Origin: Prosopocoilus inquinatus
Taxonomy: Eukaryota; Arthropoda; Insecta; Coleoptera; Lucanidae
Direction: 5' to 3'
Length of the DNA stretch: 64,000 nucleotides
Assembly (NCBI GenBank): GCA_036172665.1
Contig: CM069873.1
Span: forward strand, 37,128,001-37,192,000
Below, in pieces: positions 23,531-36,465 of the stretch. Below the pieces are notes generated by a model. It made no database searches and was not told the DNA's origin. It saw only the letters and a list, made by a program, of their open reading frames with translations. Position 1 is the first letter of the stretch, and each line of letters opens with the position of its first letter. A program made the position numbers and the translations under genes.

Positions 23531-25910
23531 TTGTTCCTGTGATGTATCTAATCGATCCTTACTCATCTATCATGTTATTTGACGTTTGGATGGACTCCAG
23601 TAACTCTGATGTGAGATACAATATTCTCGGACGCAGCAGAAGCTGGAAATAGTTTTGAACGAAACAACACGTATTAGCGTTGTTACTGTGATGTATCTAA
23701 TCGATCCTTACTCATCTATCATGTTATTTGACGTTTGGATGGACTCCAGTAGCTCTGATGTGAGATACAAAGTTCTCGGACGCAGCAGAAGCTGGAAATA
23801 GTTTTGAACGAAACAAAACGTATTAGCGTTGTTCCTGTGATGTATCTAATCGATCCTTACTCATCTATCATGTTATTTGACGTTTGGATGGACTCCAGTA
23901 ACTGATGTGAGATACAAAGTTCTCGGAAGCAGCAGAAGCTGGAAATAGTTTTGAACGAAACAACACGTATTAGCGTTGTTCCTGTGATGTATCTAATGGA
24001 TCCTTACTCATCTATCATGTTATTTAACGTTTCGATGGACTCTAGTAACTCTGATGTGATATACGAAGTTTTTGGACGCAGCAGGAGCTGGAAATAGTTT
24101 TAAACGAAACAACACGTATTAGCGTTGTTCCTGTGATGTATCTATATCTAATCGATCCTTACTCATCTATCATGTTATTTGACGTTTGGATGGACACCAG
24201 TAACTCTGATGTGAGGTACAAAGTTTTCGGACGCAGCAGAAGCTGGAAATAGTTTTAAATGAAACAACACGCATTAGCGTTGTTCCTGTGATGTATCTAA
24301 TGGATCCTTACTCATCTATCATGTTATTTGACGTTTCGATGGACTCTAGTAACTCTGATGTGATATACGAAGTTTTTGGACGCAGCAGGAGCTGGAAATA
24401 GTTTTAAACGAAACAACACGTATTAGCGTTGTTCCTGTGATGTATCTAATCGATCCTTAATCATCTATCATGTTATTTGACGTTTGGATGGACTCCAGTA
24501 ACTCTGATGTGAGATACAATATTCTCGGACGCAGCAGAAGCTGGAAATAGTTTTGAACGAAACAACACGTATTAGCGTTGTTACTGTGATGTATCTAATC
24601 GATCCTTACTCATCTATCATGTTATTTGACGTTTGGATGGACTCCAGTAGCTCTGATGTGAGATACAAAGTTCTCGGACGCAGCAGAAGCTGGAAATAGT
24701 TTTGAACGAAACAAAACGTATTAGCGTTGTTCCTGTGATGTATCTAATCGATCCTTACTTATCTACTATGTTGTTTGACGTTTCGATGGACTCTAGTAAC
24801 TCTGATGTGAGATACGAAATTTTCGATCGTAGCAGAATCTGGAAATAGTTTTAAATGAAACAACACGCATTAGCGTTGTTCCTGTGATGTATCTAATCGA
24901 TCCTTACTCATCTATCATGTTATTTGACGTTTCGATGGACTCCAGTAACTCTAATGTGAGATACGAAATTTTCGGACGCAGCAGAAGCTGGAAATAGTTT
25001 TAAACGAAACAACACGCATTAGCGTTGTTCCTGTGATGTATCTAATCGATCCTTACTCATCTATCATGTTATTTGACGTTTCGATGGACTCTAGTAACTC
25101 TGATGTGAGATACGAAGTTTTTGGACGCAGCAGGAGCTGGAAATAGTTTTAAACGAAACAACACGTATTAGCGTTGTTCCTGTGATGTATCTAATCGATC
25201 CTTACTCATCTATCATGTTATTTGACGTTTGGATGGACTCCAGTAACTCTGATGTGAGATACAAAGTTCTCGGACGCAGCAGAAGCTGGAAATAGTTTTG
25301 AACGAAACAACACGTATTAGCGTTGTTCCTGTGATGTATCTAATCGATCCTTACTTATCTATCATGTTATTTGACGTTTGGATGGACTCCAGTAACTCTG
25401 ATGTGAGATACAAAATTTTCGGACGCAGCAGAAGCTGGAAATAGTTTTAAACGAAACAACACGCATTAGCGTTGTTCCTGTGATGTATCTAATCGATCCT
25501 TACTCATCTATCATGTTATTTGACGTTTCGATGGACTCCAGTAACTCTAATGTGAGATACGAAATTCTCGGACGCAGCAGGAGCTGGAAATAGTTTTAAA
25601 CGAAACAACACGTATTAGCGTTGTTCCTGTGATGTATCTAATCGATCCTTACTCATCTATCATATTATTTGACGTTTGAATGGACTCCAGTAACTCTGAT
25701 GTGAGATACAAAGTTCTCGGACGCAGCAGAAGCTGGAAATAGTTTTGAACGAAACAACACGTATTAGCGTTGTTCCTGTGATGTATCTAATCGATCCTTA
25801 CTTATCTACTATGTTATTTGACGTTTCGATGGACTCCAGTAACTCTGATGTGAGAGACGAAATTTTCGACCGCAGCAGAATCTGGAAATAGTTTTAAATG
25901 AAACAACACG
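23530..25910. repeat. Copy of 12070-14450
   Basis: Offset is 11460 bp throughout, tied to the 155 bp insertion unit (24114), the cgatcgtag unit (about 24825) and the first 7-mer. It ends where 14450 would enter the second 7-mer copy; here the sequence switches to an A unit (gactctag, gaagttcttgg), which starts the next duplicated block. The junction is therefore a recombination joint between two sources. Private changes include gttgtttgacg near 24770 and catattatttg near 25662. Confidence 0.86.
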
Positions 25911-28740
25911 CATTAGCGTTGTTCCTGTGATGTATCTAATCGATCCTTACTCATCTATCATGTTATTTGACGTTTCGATGGACTCTAGTAACTCTGATGT
26001 GAGATACGAAGTTCTTGGACGCAGCAGGAGCTGGAAATAGTTTTAAACGAAACAACACGTATTAGCGTTGTTCCTGTGATGTATCTAATCGATCCTTACT
26101 CATCTATCATGTTATTTGACGTTTGGATGGACTCCAGTAACTCTGATGTGAGATACAAAGTTCTCGGAGGCAGCAGAAGCTGGAAATAGTTTTAAACGAA
26201 ACAACACGCATTAGTGTTGTTCCTGTGATGTATCTAATCGATCCTTACTCATCTATCATGTTATTTGGCGTTTCGATGGACTCCAGTAACTCTGATGTGA
26301 GATACGAAATTTTTGGACGCAGTAGGAGCTGGAAATAGTTTTAAACGAAACAACACGCATTAGCGTTGTTCCTGTGATGTATCTAATCGATCCTTACTCA
26401 TCTACCATGTTATTTGACGTTTGAATGGACTCCAGTAACTCTGATGTGAGATACAAAGTTCTCGGACGCAGCAGAAGCTGGAAATAGTTTTAAACGAAAC
26501 AACACGCATTAGCGTTGTTCCTGTGATGTATCTAATCGATCCTTACTCATCTATCATGTTATTTGACGTTTCGATGGACTCCAGTAACTCTAATGTGAGA
26601 TACGAAATTCTCGGACGCAGCAGGAGCTGGAAATAGTTTTAAACGAAACAACACGCATTAGCGTTGTTCCTGTGATGTATCTAATCGATCCTTACTCATC
26701 TATCATGTTATTTGACGTTTGAATGGACTCCAGTAACTCTGAAGTGAGATACAAAGTTCTCGGACGCAGCAGAAGCTGGAAATAGTTTTGAACGAAACAA
26801 CACGTATTAGCGTTGTTCCTGTGATGTATCTAATCGATCCTTACTTATCTACTATGTTATTTGACGTTTCGATGGACTCCAGTAACTCTGATGTGAGAGA
26901 CGAAATTTTCGACCGCAGCAGAATCTGGAAATAGTTTTAAATGAAACAACACGCATTAGCGTTGTTCCTGTGATGTATCTAATCGATCCTTACTCATCTA
27001 TCATGTTATTTGACGTTTCGATGGACTCTAGTAACTCTGATGTGAGATACGAAGTTTTTGGACGCAGCAGGAGCTGGAAATAGTTTTAAACGAAACAACA
27101 CGTATTAGCGTTGTTCCTGTGATGTATCTAATCGATCCTTACTCATCTATCATGTTATTTGACGTTTGGATGGACTCCAGTAACTCTGATGTGAGATACA
27201 AAGTTCTCGGACGCAGCAGAAGCTGGAAATAGTTTTAAACGAAACAACACGCATTAGTGTTGTTCCTGTGATGTATCTAATCGATCCTTACTCATCTATC
27301 ATGTTATTTGGCGTTTCGATGGACTCCAGTAACTCTGATGTGAGATACGAAGTTTTTGGACGCAGCAGGAGCTGGAAATAGTTTTAAACGAAACAACACG
27401 CATTAGCGTTGTTCCTGTGATGTATCTAATCGATCCTTACTCATCTATCATGTTATTTGGCGTTTGGATGGACTCTAGTAACTCTGATGTGAGATACGAA
27501 GTTTTTGGACGCAGCAGGAGCTGGAAATAGTTTTAAACGAAACAACACGCATTAGCGTTTTTCCTGTGATGTATCTAATCGATCCTTATTTATCTATCAT
27601 GTTATTTGACGTTTCGATGGACTCTAGTAACTCTGATGTAAGATACGAAGTTTTTGGGCGCAGCAGGAGCTGGAAATAGTTTTAAACGAAGCAACACGTA
27701 TTAGCGTTGTTCCTGTGATGTATCTAATAGATCCTTATTTACCTACCATGTTATTTGACGTTTCGATGGACTCTAGTAACTCTGATGTGAGATACGAAGT
27801 CTTTGGACGCAGCAGGAGCTGGAAATAGTTTTAAACGAAACAACACGTATTAGCGTTGTTGCTGTGATGTATCTAATCGATCCTTATTTATCTATCATGT
27901 TATTTGACGTTTCGATGGACTCTAGTAACTCTGATGTGAGATACGAAGTTTTTGGACGCAGCAGGAGCTGGAAATAGTTTTAAACGAAACAACACGTATT
28001 AGCGTTGTTCCTGTGATGTATCTAATCGATCCTTATTTATCTATCATGTTATTTGACGTATCGATGGACTCTAGTAACTCTGATGTGAGATGCGAAGTTT
28101 TTGGGTGCAGCAGGAGCTGGAAATAGTTTTAAACGAAGCAACACGTATTAGCGTTGTTCCTGTGATGTATCTAATAGATCCTTACTTAGCTACTATGTTA
28201 TTTGACGTTTCGATGGACTCCAGTAACTCTAATGTGAGATACGAAATTTTCGGGCGCAGCAGAAGCTGGAAGTAGTGTTAAACGAAACAACACGCATTAG
28301 CGTTGTTCCTGTGATGTATCTAATCGATCCTTACTCATCTATCATGTTATTTGACGTTTCGATGGACTCCAGTAACTCTAATGTGAGATACGAAATTTTC
28401 GGACGCAGCAGAAGCTGGAAATAGTTTTAAACGAAACAACACGCATTAGCGTTGTTCCTGTGATGTATCTAATCGATCCTTACTCATCTATCATGTTATT
28501 TGACGTTTCGATGGACTCCAGTAACTCTAATGTGAGATACGAAATTCTCGGACGCAGCAGGAGCTGGAAATAGTTTTAAACGAAACAACACGCATTAGCG
28601 TTGTTCCTGTGATCTATCTAATCGATCCTTACTCATCTATCATGTTATTTGACGTTTGAATGGACTCCAGTAACTCTGATGTGAGATACAAAGTTCTCGG
28701 ACGCAGCAGAAGCTGGAAATAGTTTTGAACGAAACAACAC
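25899..28740. repeat. Long-range duplication 2, copy b (19 monomers)
   Basis: This is the counterpart of 17998-20840 at 7898 bp, with no net gain or loss of units. Its later part (26941 onward) is also the first copy of a 13-mer tandem and is copied once more at 42430-44500 (offset 15489). A substitution at 28091 (gagatgcgaag for gagatacgaag) is private to this copy and creates an ATG. Confidence 0.88.
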
Positions 28741-30240
28741 GTATTAGCGTTGTTCCTGTGATGTATCTAATCGATCCTTACTTATCTACTATGTGATTTG
28801 ACGTTTCGATGGATTCCAGTAACTCTGATGTGAGAGACGAAATTTTCGACCGCAGCAGAATCTGGAAATAGTTTTAAATGAAACAACACGCATTAGCGTT
28901 GTTCCTGTGATGTATCTAATCGATCCTTACTCATCTATCATGTTATTTGACGTTTCGATGGACTCTAGTAACTCTGATGTGAGATACGAAGTTTTTGGAC
29001 GCAGCAGGAGCTGGAAATAGTTTTAAACGAAACAACACGTATTAGCGTTGTTCCTGTGATGTATCTAATCGATCCTTACTCATCTATCATGTTATTTGAC
29101 GTTTGGATGGACTCCAGTAACTCTGATGTGAGATACAAAGTTCTCGGACGCAGCAGAAGCTGGAAATAGTTTTAAACGGAACAACACGCATTAGTGTTGT
29201 TCCTGTGATGTATCTAATCGATCCTTACTCATCTATCATGTTATTTGGCGTTTCGATGGACTGCAGTAACTCTGATGTGAGATACGAAGTTTTTGGACGC
29301 AGCAGGAGCTGGAAATAGTTTTAAACGAAACAACACGCATTAGCGTTGTTCCTGTGATGTATCTAATCGATCCTTACTCATCTATCATGTTATTTGGCGT
29401 TTGGATGGACTCTAGTAACTCTGATGTGAGATACGAAGTTTTTGGACGCAGCAGGAGCTGGAAATAGTTTTAAACGAAACAACACGCATTACCGTTTTTC
29501 CTGTGATGTATCTAATCGATCCTTATTTATCTATCATGTTATTTGACGTTTCGATGGACTCTAGTAACTCTGATGTAAGATACGAAGTTTTTGGGCGCAG
29601 CAGGAGCTGGAAATAGTTTTAAACGAAGCAACACGTATTAGCGTTGTTCCTGTGATGTATCTAATAGATCCTTATTTATCTACCATGTTATTTGACGTTT
29701 CGATGGACTCTAGTAACTCTGATGTGAGATACGAAGTTTTTGGACGCAGCAGGAGCTGGAAATAGTTTTAAACGAAACAACACGTATTAGCGTTGTTGCT
29801 GTGATGTATCTAATCGATCCTTATTTATCTATCATGTTATTTGACGTTTCGATGGACTCTAGTAACTCTGATGTGAGATACGAAGTTTTTGGACGCAGCA
29901 GGAGCTGGAAATAGTTTTAAACGAAACAACACGTATTAGCGTTGTTCCTGTGATGTATCTAATCGATCCTTATTTATCTATCATGTTATTTGACGTATCG
30001 ATGGACTCTAGTAACTCTGATGTGAGATACGAAGTTTTTGGGTGCAGCAGGAGCTGGAAATAGTTTTAAACGAAGCAACACGTATTAGCGTTGTTCCTGT
30101 GATGTATCTAATAGATCCTTACTTAGCTACTATGTTATTTGACGTTTCGATGGACTCCAGTAACTCTAATGTGAGATACGAAATTTTCGGGCGCAGCAGA
30201 AGCTGGAAATAGTGTTAAACGAAACAACACTCATTAGCGT
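26941..30240. repeat. Tandem 13-mer higher-order repeat, offset 1937 bp
   Basis: The junction atgaaacaac at 26941 recurs at 28878, and ttagtgttg near 27256 recurs near 29193; both are 1937 bp, exactly 13 x 149. The unit runs A, B, ttagtgttg, ggcgtttgg, gtttttcctg, cgaagcaac, gttgttgctg, gggtgcagc, G, F, F-like, E, D. The second copy follows the first to about 30340 (F unit), then diverges. A D unit near 28811 carries ggattccag, which reappears at 44300. Confidence 0.9.
28090..28275 (+). other. 61-codon open frame, judged non-coding
   Basis: In the repeat one forward frame stays open from the TGA of ctctgatgtg (unit positions 88-90) across the junction to the TAG of ggaaatag in the next unit, 63 codons, in every adjacent pair of normal units. 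Here the substitution tacgaag to tgcgaag puts an ATG near the start of that frame, so the frame counts as an open reading frame. The matching positions at 20192 and in the 13-mer copy near 30027 keep 'tac' and have no ATG. There is no sign of a promoter, signal sequence or known domain. I read it as a chance product of the satellite. Confidence 0.85.
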
Positions 30241-31119
30241 TGTTCCTGTGATGTATCTAATCGATCCTTACTCATCTATCATGTTATTTGACGTTTCGAT
30301 GGACTCCAGTAACTCTAATGTGAGATACGAAATTTTCGGACGCAGCAGGAGCTGGAAATAGTTTTAAACGAAACAACACGTATTAGCGTTGTTCCTGTGA
30401 TGTATCTAATCGATCTTTACTCATCTATCATGTTATTTGACGTTTGAATGGACTCCAGTAACTCTGATGTGAGATACAAAGTTCTCGGACGCAGCAGAAG
30501 CTGGAAATAGTTTTGAACGAAACACGTATTAGCGTTGTTCCTGTGATATATCTAATGGATCCTTACTTATCTACTATGTTATTTGACGTTTCGATGGACT
30601 CCAGTAACTCTGATGTGAGAGACGAAATTTTCGAACGCAGCAGAATCTGGAAATAGTTTTAAATGAAACAACACGCATTAGCGTTGTTCCTGTGATGTAT
30701 CTAATCGATCCTTACTCATCTATCATGTTATTTGACGTTTCGATGGACTCTAGTAACTCTGATGTGAGATACGAAGTTTTTGGACGCAGCAGGAGCTGGA
30801 AATAGTTTCAAACGAAACAACACGTATTAGCGTTGTTCCTGTGATGTATCTAATCGATCCTTACTCATCTATCATGTTATTTGACGTTTGGATGGACTCC
30901 AGTAACTCTGATGTGAGATACGAAGTTTTTTGACGCAGCAGGAGCTGGAAATAGTTTTAAACGAAACAACACGTATTAGCGTTTTTCCTGTGATGTATCT
31001 AATCGATCCTTATTTATTTATCATGTTATTTGATGTATCGATGGACTCTAGTAACTCTGATGTGAGATACGAAGTTTTTGGGCGCAGCAGGAGCTGGAAA
31101 TAGTTTTAAAGGAAGCAAC
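30240..31119. repeat. Short mixed segment, six monomers
   Basis: The types are F, E (cgatctttactc), a D unit with gatatatc and aatggatcc, A, B-like ending in gaagttttttgacg, and an H-like unit with tatttatttatc. It parallels 21330-21870 in order (offset about 9090) and includes the same loss of 'aac' (gaacgaaacacgtatt) near 30518. One junction reads tagtttcaaacg near 30807. Confidence 0.8.
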
Positions 31120-34100
31120 ACGTATTAGCGTTGTTCCTGTGATGTATCTAATAGATCCTTACTTAGCTACTATGTTATTTGACGTTTCGATGGACTCCAG
31201 TAACTCTAATGTGAGATACGAAATTTTCGGACGCAGCAGAAGCTGGAAATAGTTTTAAACGAAACAACACGCATTAGCGTTGTTCCTGTGATGTATGTAA
31301 TCGATCCTTACTCATCTATCATGTTATTTGACGTTTCGATGGACTCCAGTAACTCTAATGTGAGATACGAAATTTTCGGGCGCAGCAGAAGCTGGAAATG
31401 GTGTTAAACGAAACAACACGCATTAACGTTGTTCCTGTGATGTATCTAATCGATCCTTACTCATCTATCATGTTATTTGACGTTTCGATGGACTCCAGTA
31501 ACTCTAATGTGAGATACGAAATTTTCGGACGCAGCAGAAGCTGGAAATAGTTTTAAACGAAACAACACGCATTAGCGTTGTTCCTGTGATGTGTCTAATC
31601 GATCCTTACTCATCTATCATGTTATTTGACGTTTCGATGGACTCTAGTAACTCTGATGTGAGATACGAAGTTTTTGGGCGCAGCAGGAGCTGGAAATAGT
31701 TTTAAACGAAACAACACGTATTAGCGTTGTTCCTGTGATATATCTAATGGATCCTTACTTATCTACTATGTTATTTGACGTTTCGATGGACTCCAGTAAC
31801 TCTGATGTGAGAGACGAAATTTTCGAACGCAGCAGAATCTGGAAATAGTTTTAAATGAAACAACACGCATTAGCGTTGTTCCTGTGATGTATCTAATCGA
31901 TCCTTACTCATCTATCATGTTATTTGACGTTTCGATGGACTCTAGTAACTCTGATGTGAGATACGAAGTTTTTGGACGCAGCAGGAGCTGGAAATAGTTT
32001 TAAACGAAACAACACGTATTAGCGTTGTTCCTGTGATGTATCTAATCGATCCTTACTCATCTATCATGTTATTTGACGTTTGGATGGACTCCAGTTACTC
32101 TGATGTGAGATACGAAGTTTTTTGACGCAGCAGGAGCTGGAAATAGTTTTAAACGAAACAACACGTATTAGCGTTTTTCCTGTGATGTATCTAATCGATC
32201 CTTACTCATCTATCATGTTATTTGACGTTTCGATGGACTCCAGTAACTCTATTGTGAGATACGAAATTTTCGGACGCAGCAGATGCTGGAAATAGTTTTA
32301 AACGAAACAACACGCATTAGCATTGTTCCTGTGACGTATCTAATCGATCCTTACTCATCTATCATGTTATTTGGCGTTTCGATGGACTCCAGTAACTTTG
32401 ATGTGAGATACGAAGTTCTCGGACGCAGCTGAAGCTGGAAATAGTTTTAAATGAAACAACACGTATTAGCGTTGTTCCTGTGATGTATCTAATCGATTCT
32501 TACTCATCTATCATGTTATTTGACGATTGGATGGACTCCAGTAACTCTGATGTGAGATACAAAGTATTCGGACGCAGCAGAAGCTCGAGATAGTTTTAAA
32601 CGATACAACACGCATTAGCGTTGTTCCTGTGATGTATCTAATCGATCCTTACTCATCTATCATTATATTTGGCGTTTCGATGGACTCCAGAAACTTTGAT
32701 GTGAAATACGAAGTTCTCGGACGCAGCTGAAGCTGGAAATAGTTTTAAATGAAACAACACGTACTAGCGTTGTTCCTGTGATATATCTAATGGATCCTTA
32801 CTCATCTATCATGTTATTTGACGTTTCGATGGACTCTAGTAACACTGATGTGAGGTACAAAGTTCTCGGACGCAGCAGAAGCTGGAAATAGTTTTAAACG
32901 AAACAACACGCATTAGTGTTGTTCCTGTGATGTATCTAATCGATTCTTACTCATCTATCATGTTATTTGACGTTTGGATGGACTCCAGTAACTCTGATGT
33001 GAGATACAAAGTATTCGGACGCAGCAGAAGCTCGAGATAGTTTTAAACGATACAACACGCATTAGCGTTGTTCCTGTGATGTATCTAATAGATCCTTACT
33101 TAGCTACTATGTTATTTGACGTTTCGATGGACTCCAGTAACTCTAATGTGAGATACGAAATTTTCGGACGCAGCAGAAGCTGGAAATAGTTTTAAACGAA
33201 ACAACACGCATTAGCGTTGTTCCTGTGATGTATGTAATCGATCCTTACTCATCTATCATGTTATTTGACGTTTCGATGGACTCCAGTAACTCTAATGTGA
33301 GATACGAAATTTTCGGGCGCAGCAGAAGCTGGAAATGGTGTTAAACGAAACAACACGCATTAACGTTGTTCCTGTGATGTATCTAATCGATCCTTACTCA
33401 TCTATCATGTTATTTGACGTTTCGATGGACTCCAGTAACTCTAATGTGAGATACGAAATTTTCGGACGCAGCAGAAGCTGGAAATAGTTTTAAACGAAAC
33501 AACACGCATTAGCGTTGTTCCTGTGATGTGTCTAATCGATCCTTACTCATCTATCATGTTATTTGACGTTTCGATGGACTCTAGTAACTCTGATGTGAGA
33601 TACGAAGTTTTTGGGCGCAGCAGGAGCTGGAAATAGTTTTAAACGAAACAACACGTATTAGCGTTGTTCCTGTGATATATCTAATGGATCCTTACTTATC
33701 TACTATGTTATTTGACGTTTCGATGGACTCCAGTAACTCTGATGTGAGAGACGAAATTTTCGAACGCAGCAGAATCTGGAAATAGTTTTAAATGAAACAA
33801 CACGCATTAGCGTTGTTCCTGTGATGTATCTAATCGATCCTTACTCATCTATCATGTTATTTGACGTTTCGATGGACTCTAGTAACTCTGATGTGAGATA
33901 CGAAGTTTTTGGACGCAGCAGGAGCTGGAAATAGTTTTAAACGAAACAACACGTATTAGCGTTGTTCCTGTGATGTATCTAATCGATCCTTACTCATCTA
34001 TCATGTTATTTGACGTTTGGATGGACTCCAGTTACTCTGATGTGAGATACGAAGTTTTTTGACGCAGCAGGAGCTGGAAATAGTTTTAAACGAAACAACA

Positions 34101-34993
34101 CGTATTAGCGTTTTTCCTGTGATGTATCTAATCGATCCTTACTCATCTATCATGTTATTTGACGTTTCGATGGACTCCAGTAACTCTATTGTGAGATACG
34201 AAATTTTCGGACGCAGCAGATGCTGGAAATAGTTTTAAACGAAACAACACGCATTAGCATTGTTCCTGTGACGTATCTAATCGATCCTTACTCATCTATC
34301 ATGTTATTTGGCGTTTCGATGGACTCCAGTAACTTTGATGTGAGATACGAAGTTCTCGGACGCAGCTGAAGCTGGAAATAGTTTTAAATGAAACAACACG
34401 TATTAGCGTTGTTCCTGTGATGTATCTAATCGATTCTTACTCATCTATCATGTTATTTGACGATTGGATGGACTCCAGTAACTCTGATGTGAGATACAAA
34501 GTATTCGGACGCAGCAGAAGCTCGAGATAGTTTTAAACGATACAACACGCATTAGCGTTGTTCTTGTGATGTATCTAATCGATCCTTACTCATCTATCAT
34601 TATATTTGGCGTTTCGATGGACTCCAGAAACTTTGATGTGAAATACGAAGTTCTCGGACGCAGCTGAAGCTGGAAATAGTTTTAAATGAAACAACACGTA
34701 CTAGCGTTGTTCCTGTGATATATCTAATGGATCCTTACTCATCTATCATGTTATTTGACGTTTCGATGGACTCTAGTAACACTGATGTGAGGTACAAAGT
34801 TCTCGGACGCAGCAGAAGCTGGAAATAGTTTTAAACGAAACAACACGCATTAGTGTTGTTCCTGTGATGTATCTAATCGATTCTTACTCATCTATCATGT
34901 TATTTGACGTTTGGATGGACTCCAGTAACTCTGATGTGAGATACAAAGTATTCGGACGCAGCAGAAGCTCGAGATAGTTTTAAACGATACAAC
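31120..34993. repeat. Clean tandem 13-mer, two copies of 1937 bp
   Basis: Copy one is 31120-33056 and copy two 33057-34993; the second starts exactly where the first ends, so this is a direct tandem duplication. Markers recur at 1937 bp: taatagatcc (31151 and 33088), gtatgtaatcg, tggtgtt with cattaacg, gaagttttttgacg, ctctattgtg with gcagatgctgg, gcattagcattg, and agctcgagatag (32581 and 34518). Differences are few: copy one has agttactc only in the 32090 unit, and copy two has ttcttgtg near 34561. It differs in content from the 13-mer at 26941 although the length is identical. Confidence 0.92.
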
Positions 34994-36185
34994 ACGCATT
35001 AGCGTTGTTCCTGTGATGTATCTAATCGATCCTTACTCATCTATCATGTTATTTGACGTTTCGATGGACTCCAGTAACTCTAATGTGAGATACGAAATTT
35101 TCGGACGCAGCAGAAGCTGGAAATAGTTTTAAACGAAACAACACGCATTAGCGTTGTTCCTGTGATGTATCTAATCGATCCTTACTCATCTATCATGTTA
35201 TTTGACGTTTGGATGGACTCTAGTAACTCTGATGTGAGATACGAAGTTTTTGGACGCAGCAGGAGCTGGAAATAGTTTTAAACGAAACAACACGCATTAG
35301 CGTTTTTCCTGTGATGTATCTAATCGATCCTTATTTATCTATCATGTTATATGACGTTTCGATGGACTCTAGTAACTCTGATGTAAGATACGAAGTTCTT
35401 GGGCGCAGCAGGAGCTGGAAATAGTTTTAAACGAAGCAACACGTATTAGCGTTGTTCCTGTGACGTATCTAATCGATCCTTACTCATCTATCATGTTATT
35501 TGGCGTTTCGATGGACTCCAGTAACTTTGATGTGAGATACGAAGTTCTCGGACGCAGCTGAAGCTGGAAATAGTTTTAAATGAAACAACACGTATTAGCG
35601 TTGTTCCTGTGATGTATCTAATCGATTCTTACTCATCTATCATGTTATTTGACGTTTGGATGGACTCCAGTAACTCTGATGTGAGATACAAAGTATTCGG
35701 ACGCAGCAGAAGCTCGAGATAGTTTTAAACGATACAACACGCATTAGCGTTGTTCCTGTGATGTATCTAATCGATCCTTACTCATCTATCATGTTATTTG
35801 ACGTTTCGATGGACTCTAGTAACTCTGATGTGAGATACGAAGTTTTTGGACGCAGCAGGAGCTGGAAATAGTTTTAAGCGAAACAACACGTATTAGCGTT
35901 GTTCCTGTGATGTATCTAATCGATCCTTATTTATCTATCATGTTATTTGACGTATCGATGGACTCTAGTAACTCTGATGTGACATACGAAGTTTTTGGGC
36001 GCAGCAGGAGCTGGAAATAGTTTTAAAAGAAGCAACACGTATTAGCGTTGTTCCTGTGATGTATCTAATCGATCCTTACTTAGCTACTATGTTATTTGAC
36101 GTTTCGATGGACTCCAGTAACTCTAATGTGAGATACGAAATTTTCGGACGCAGCAGAAGCTGGAAATAGTTTTGAACGAAACAAC
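34994..36185. repeat. Mixed segment after the 13-mer, eight monomers
   Basis: The order is F, A (gtttggatgg), gtttttcctg with ttatatgacg and gaagttcttggg, cgaagcaac with gtgacgtatc and ggcgtttcg, an agctcgagatag unit with tcgattc, A with ttttaagcg, H with gtgacatacg and aaagaagc, then F with tagctactatg. Pieces match parts of the 13-mers and the A/H module, but I could not follow a single source through it, so it is a mosaic. Confidence 0.75.
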
Positions 36186-36465
36186 ACGTATTATCGTTGT
36201 TCCTGTGATGTATCTAATCGATCCTTACTTATCTATCATGTTATTTGAAGTTTGGATGGTCTCCAGTAACTCTGATGTGAGATACAGTTTTCGGACGCAG
36301 CAGAAGCTGGAGATAGTTTTAAACGAAACAACACACATTAGCGTTGTTCCTGTGATGTATCTAATCGATCCTTACTCATCTATCATGTTATTTTTCGTTT
36401 CGATGGACTCCAGTAACTCTGATGTGAGATACAAAGCTTTCGGACGCAGCAGAAGCTGGAAATAG
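36172..36465 (+). other. 97-codon open frame spanning two monomers, judged non-coding
   Basis: The frame opens at a TTG (ttgaacgaaac), not an ATG, and reads two successive units with the same residue pattern, VVPVMYLIDPY followed by a serine/asparagine-rich stretch, in each half. Normal units are 149 bp, so the frame shifts at each repeat and meets a stop. The unit at 36186 has lost two bases (gatacagttttcgg), making it 147 bp, or 49 codons, and the frame is kept. Translation then ends at the usual ggaaatag. No domain is recognised. Parallel two-unit sets at 53640-53930 and 59600-59870 have the full gatacaaagttttcgg and should not share the long frame, which argues against selection for protein. 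Confidence 0.85.

Noticed and set aside
28090..28275. 61-codon open frame as a gene
   Set aside because: It exists only because one substitution made an ATG in a frame that is open in every unit pair; sister copies lack the ATG.
36172..36465. 97-codon open frame as a repeat-protein gene
   Set aside because: It starts at TTG, encodes two satellite units, depends on a private two-base loss, and is surrounded only by satellite.
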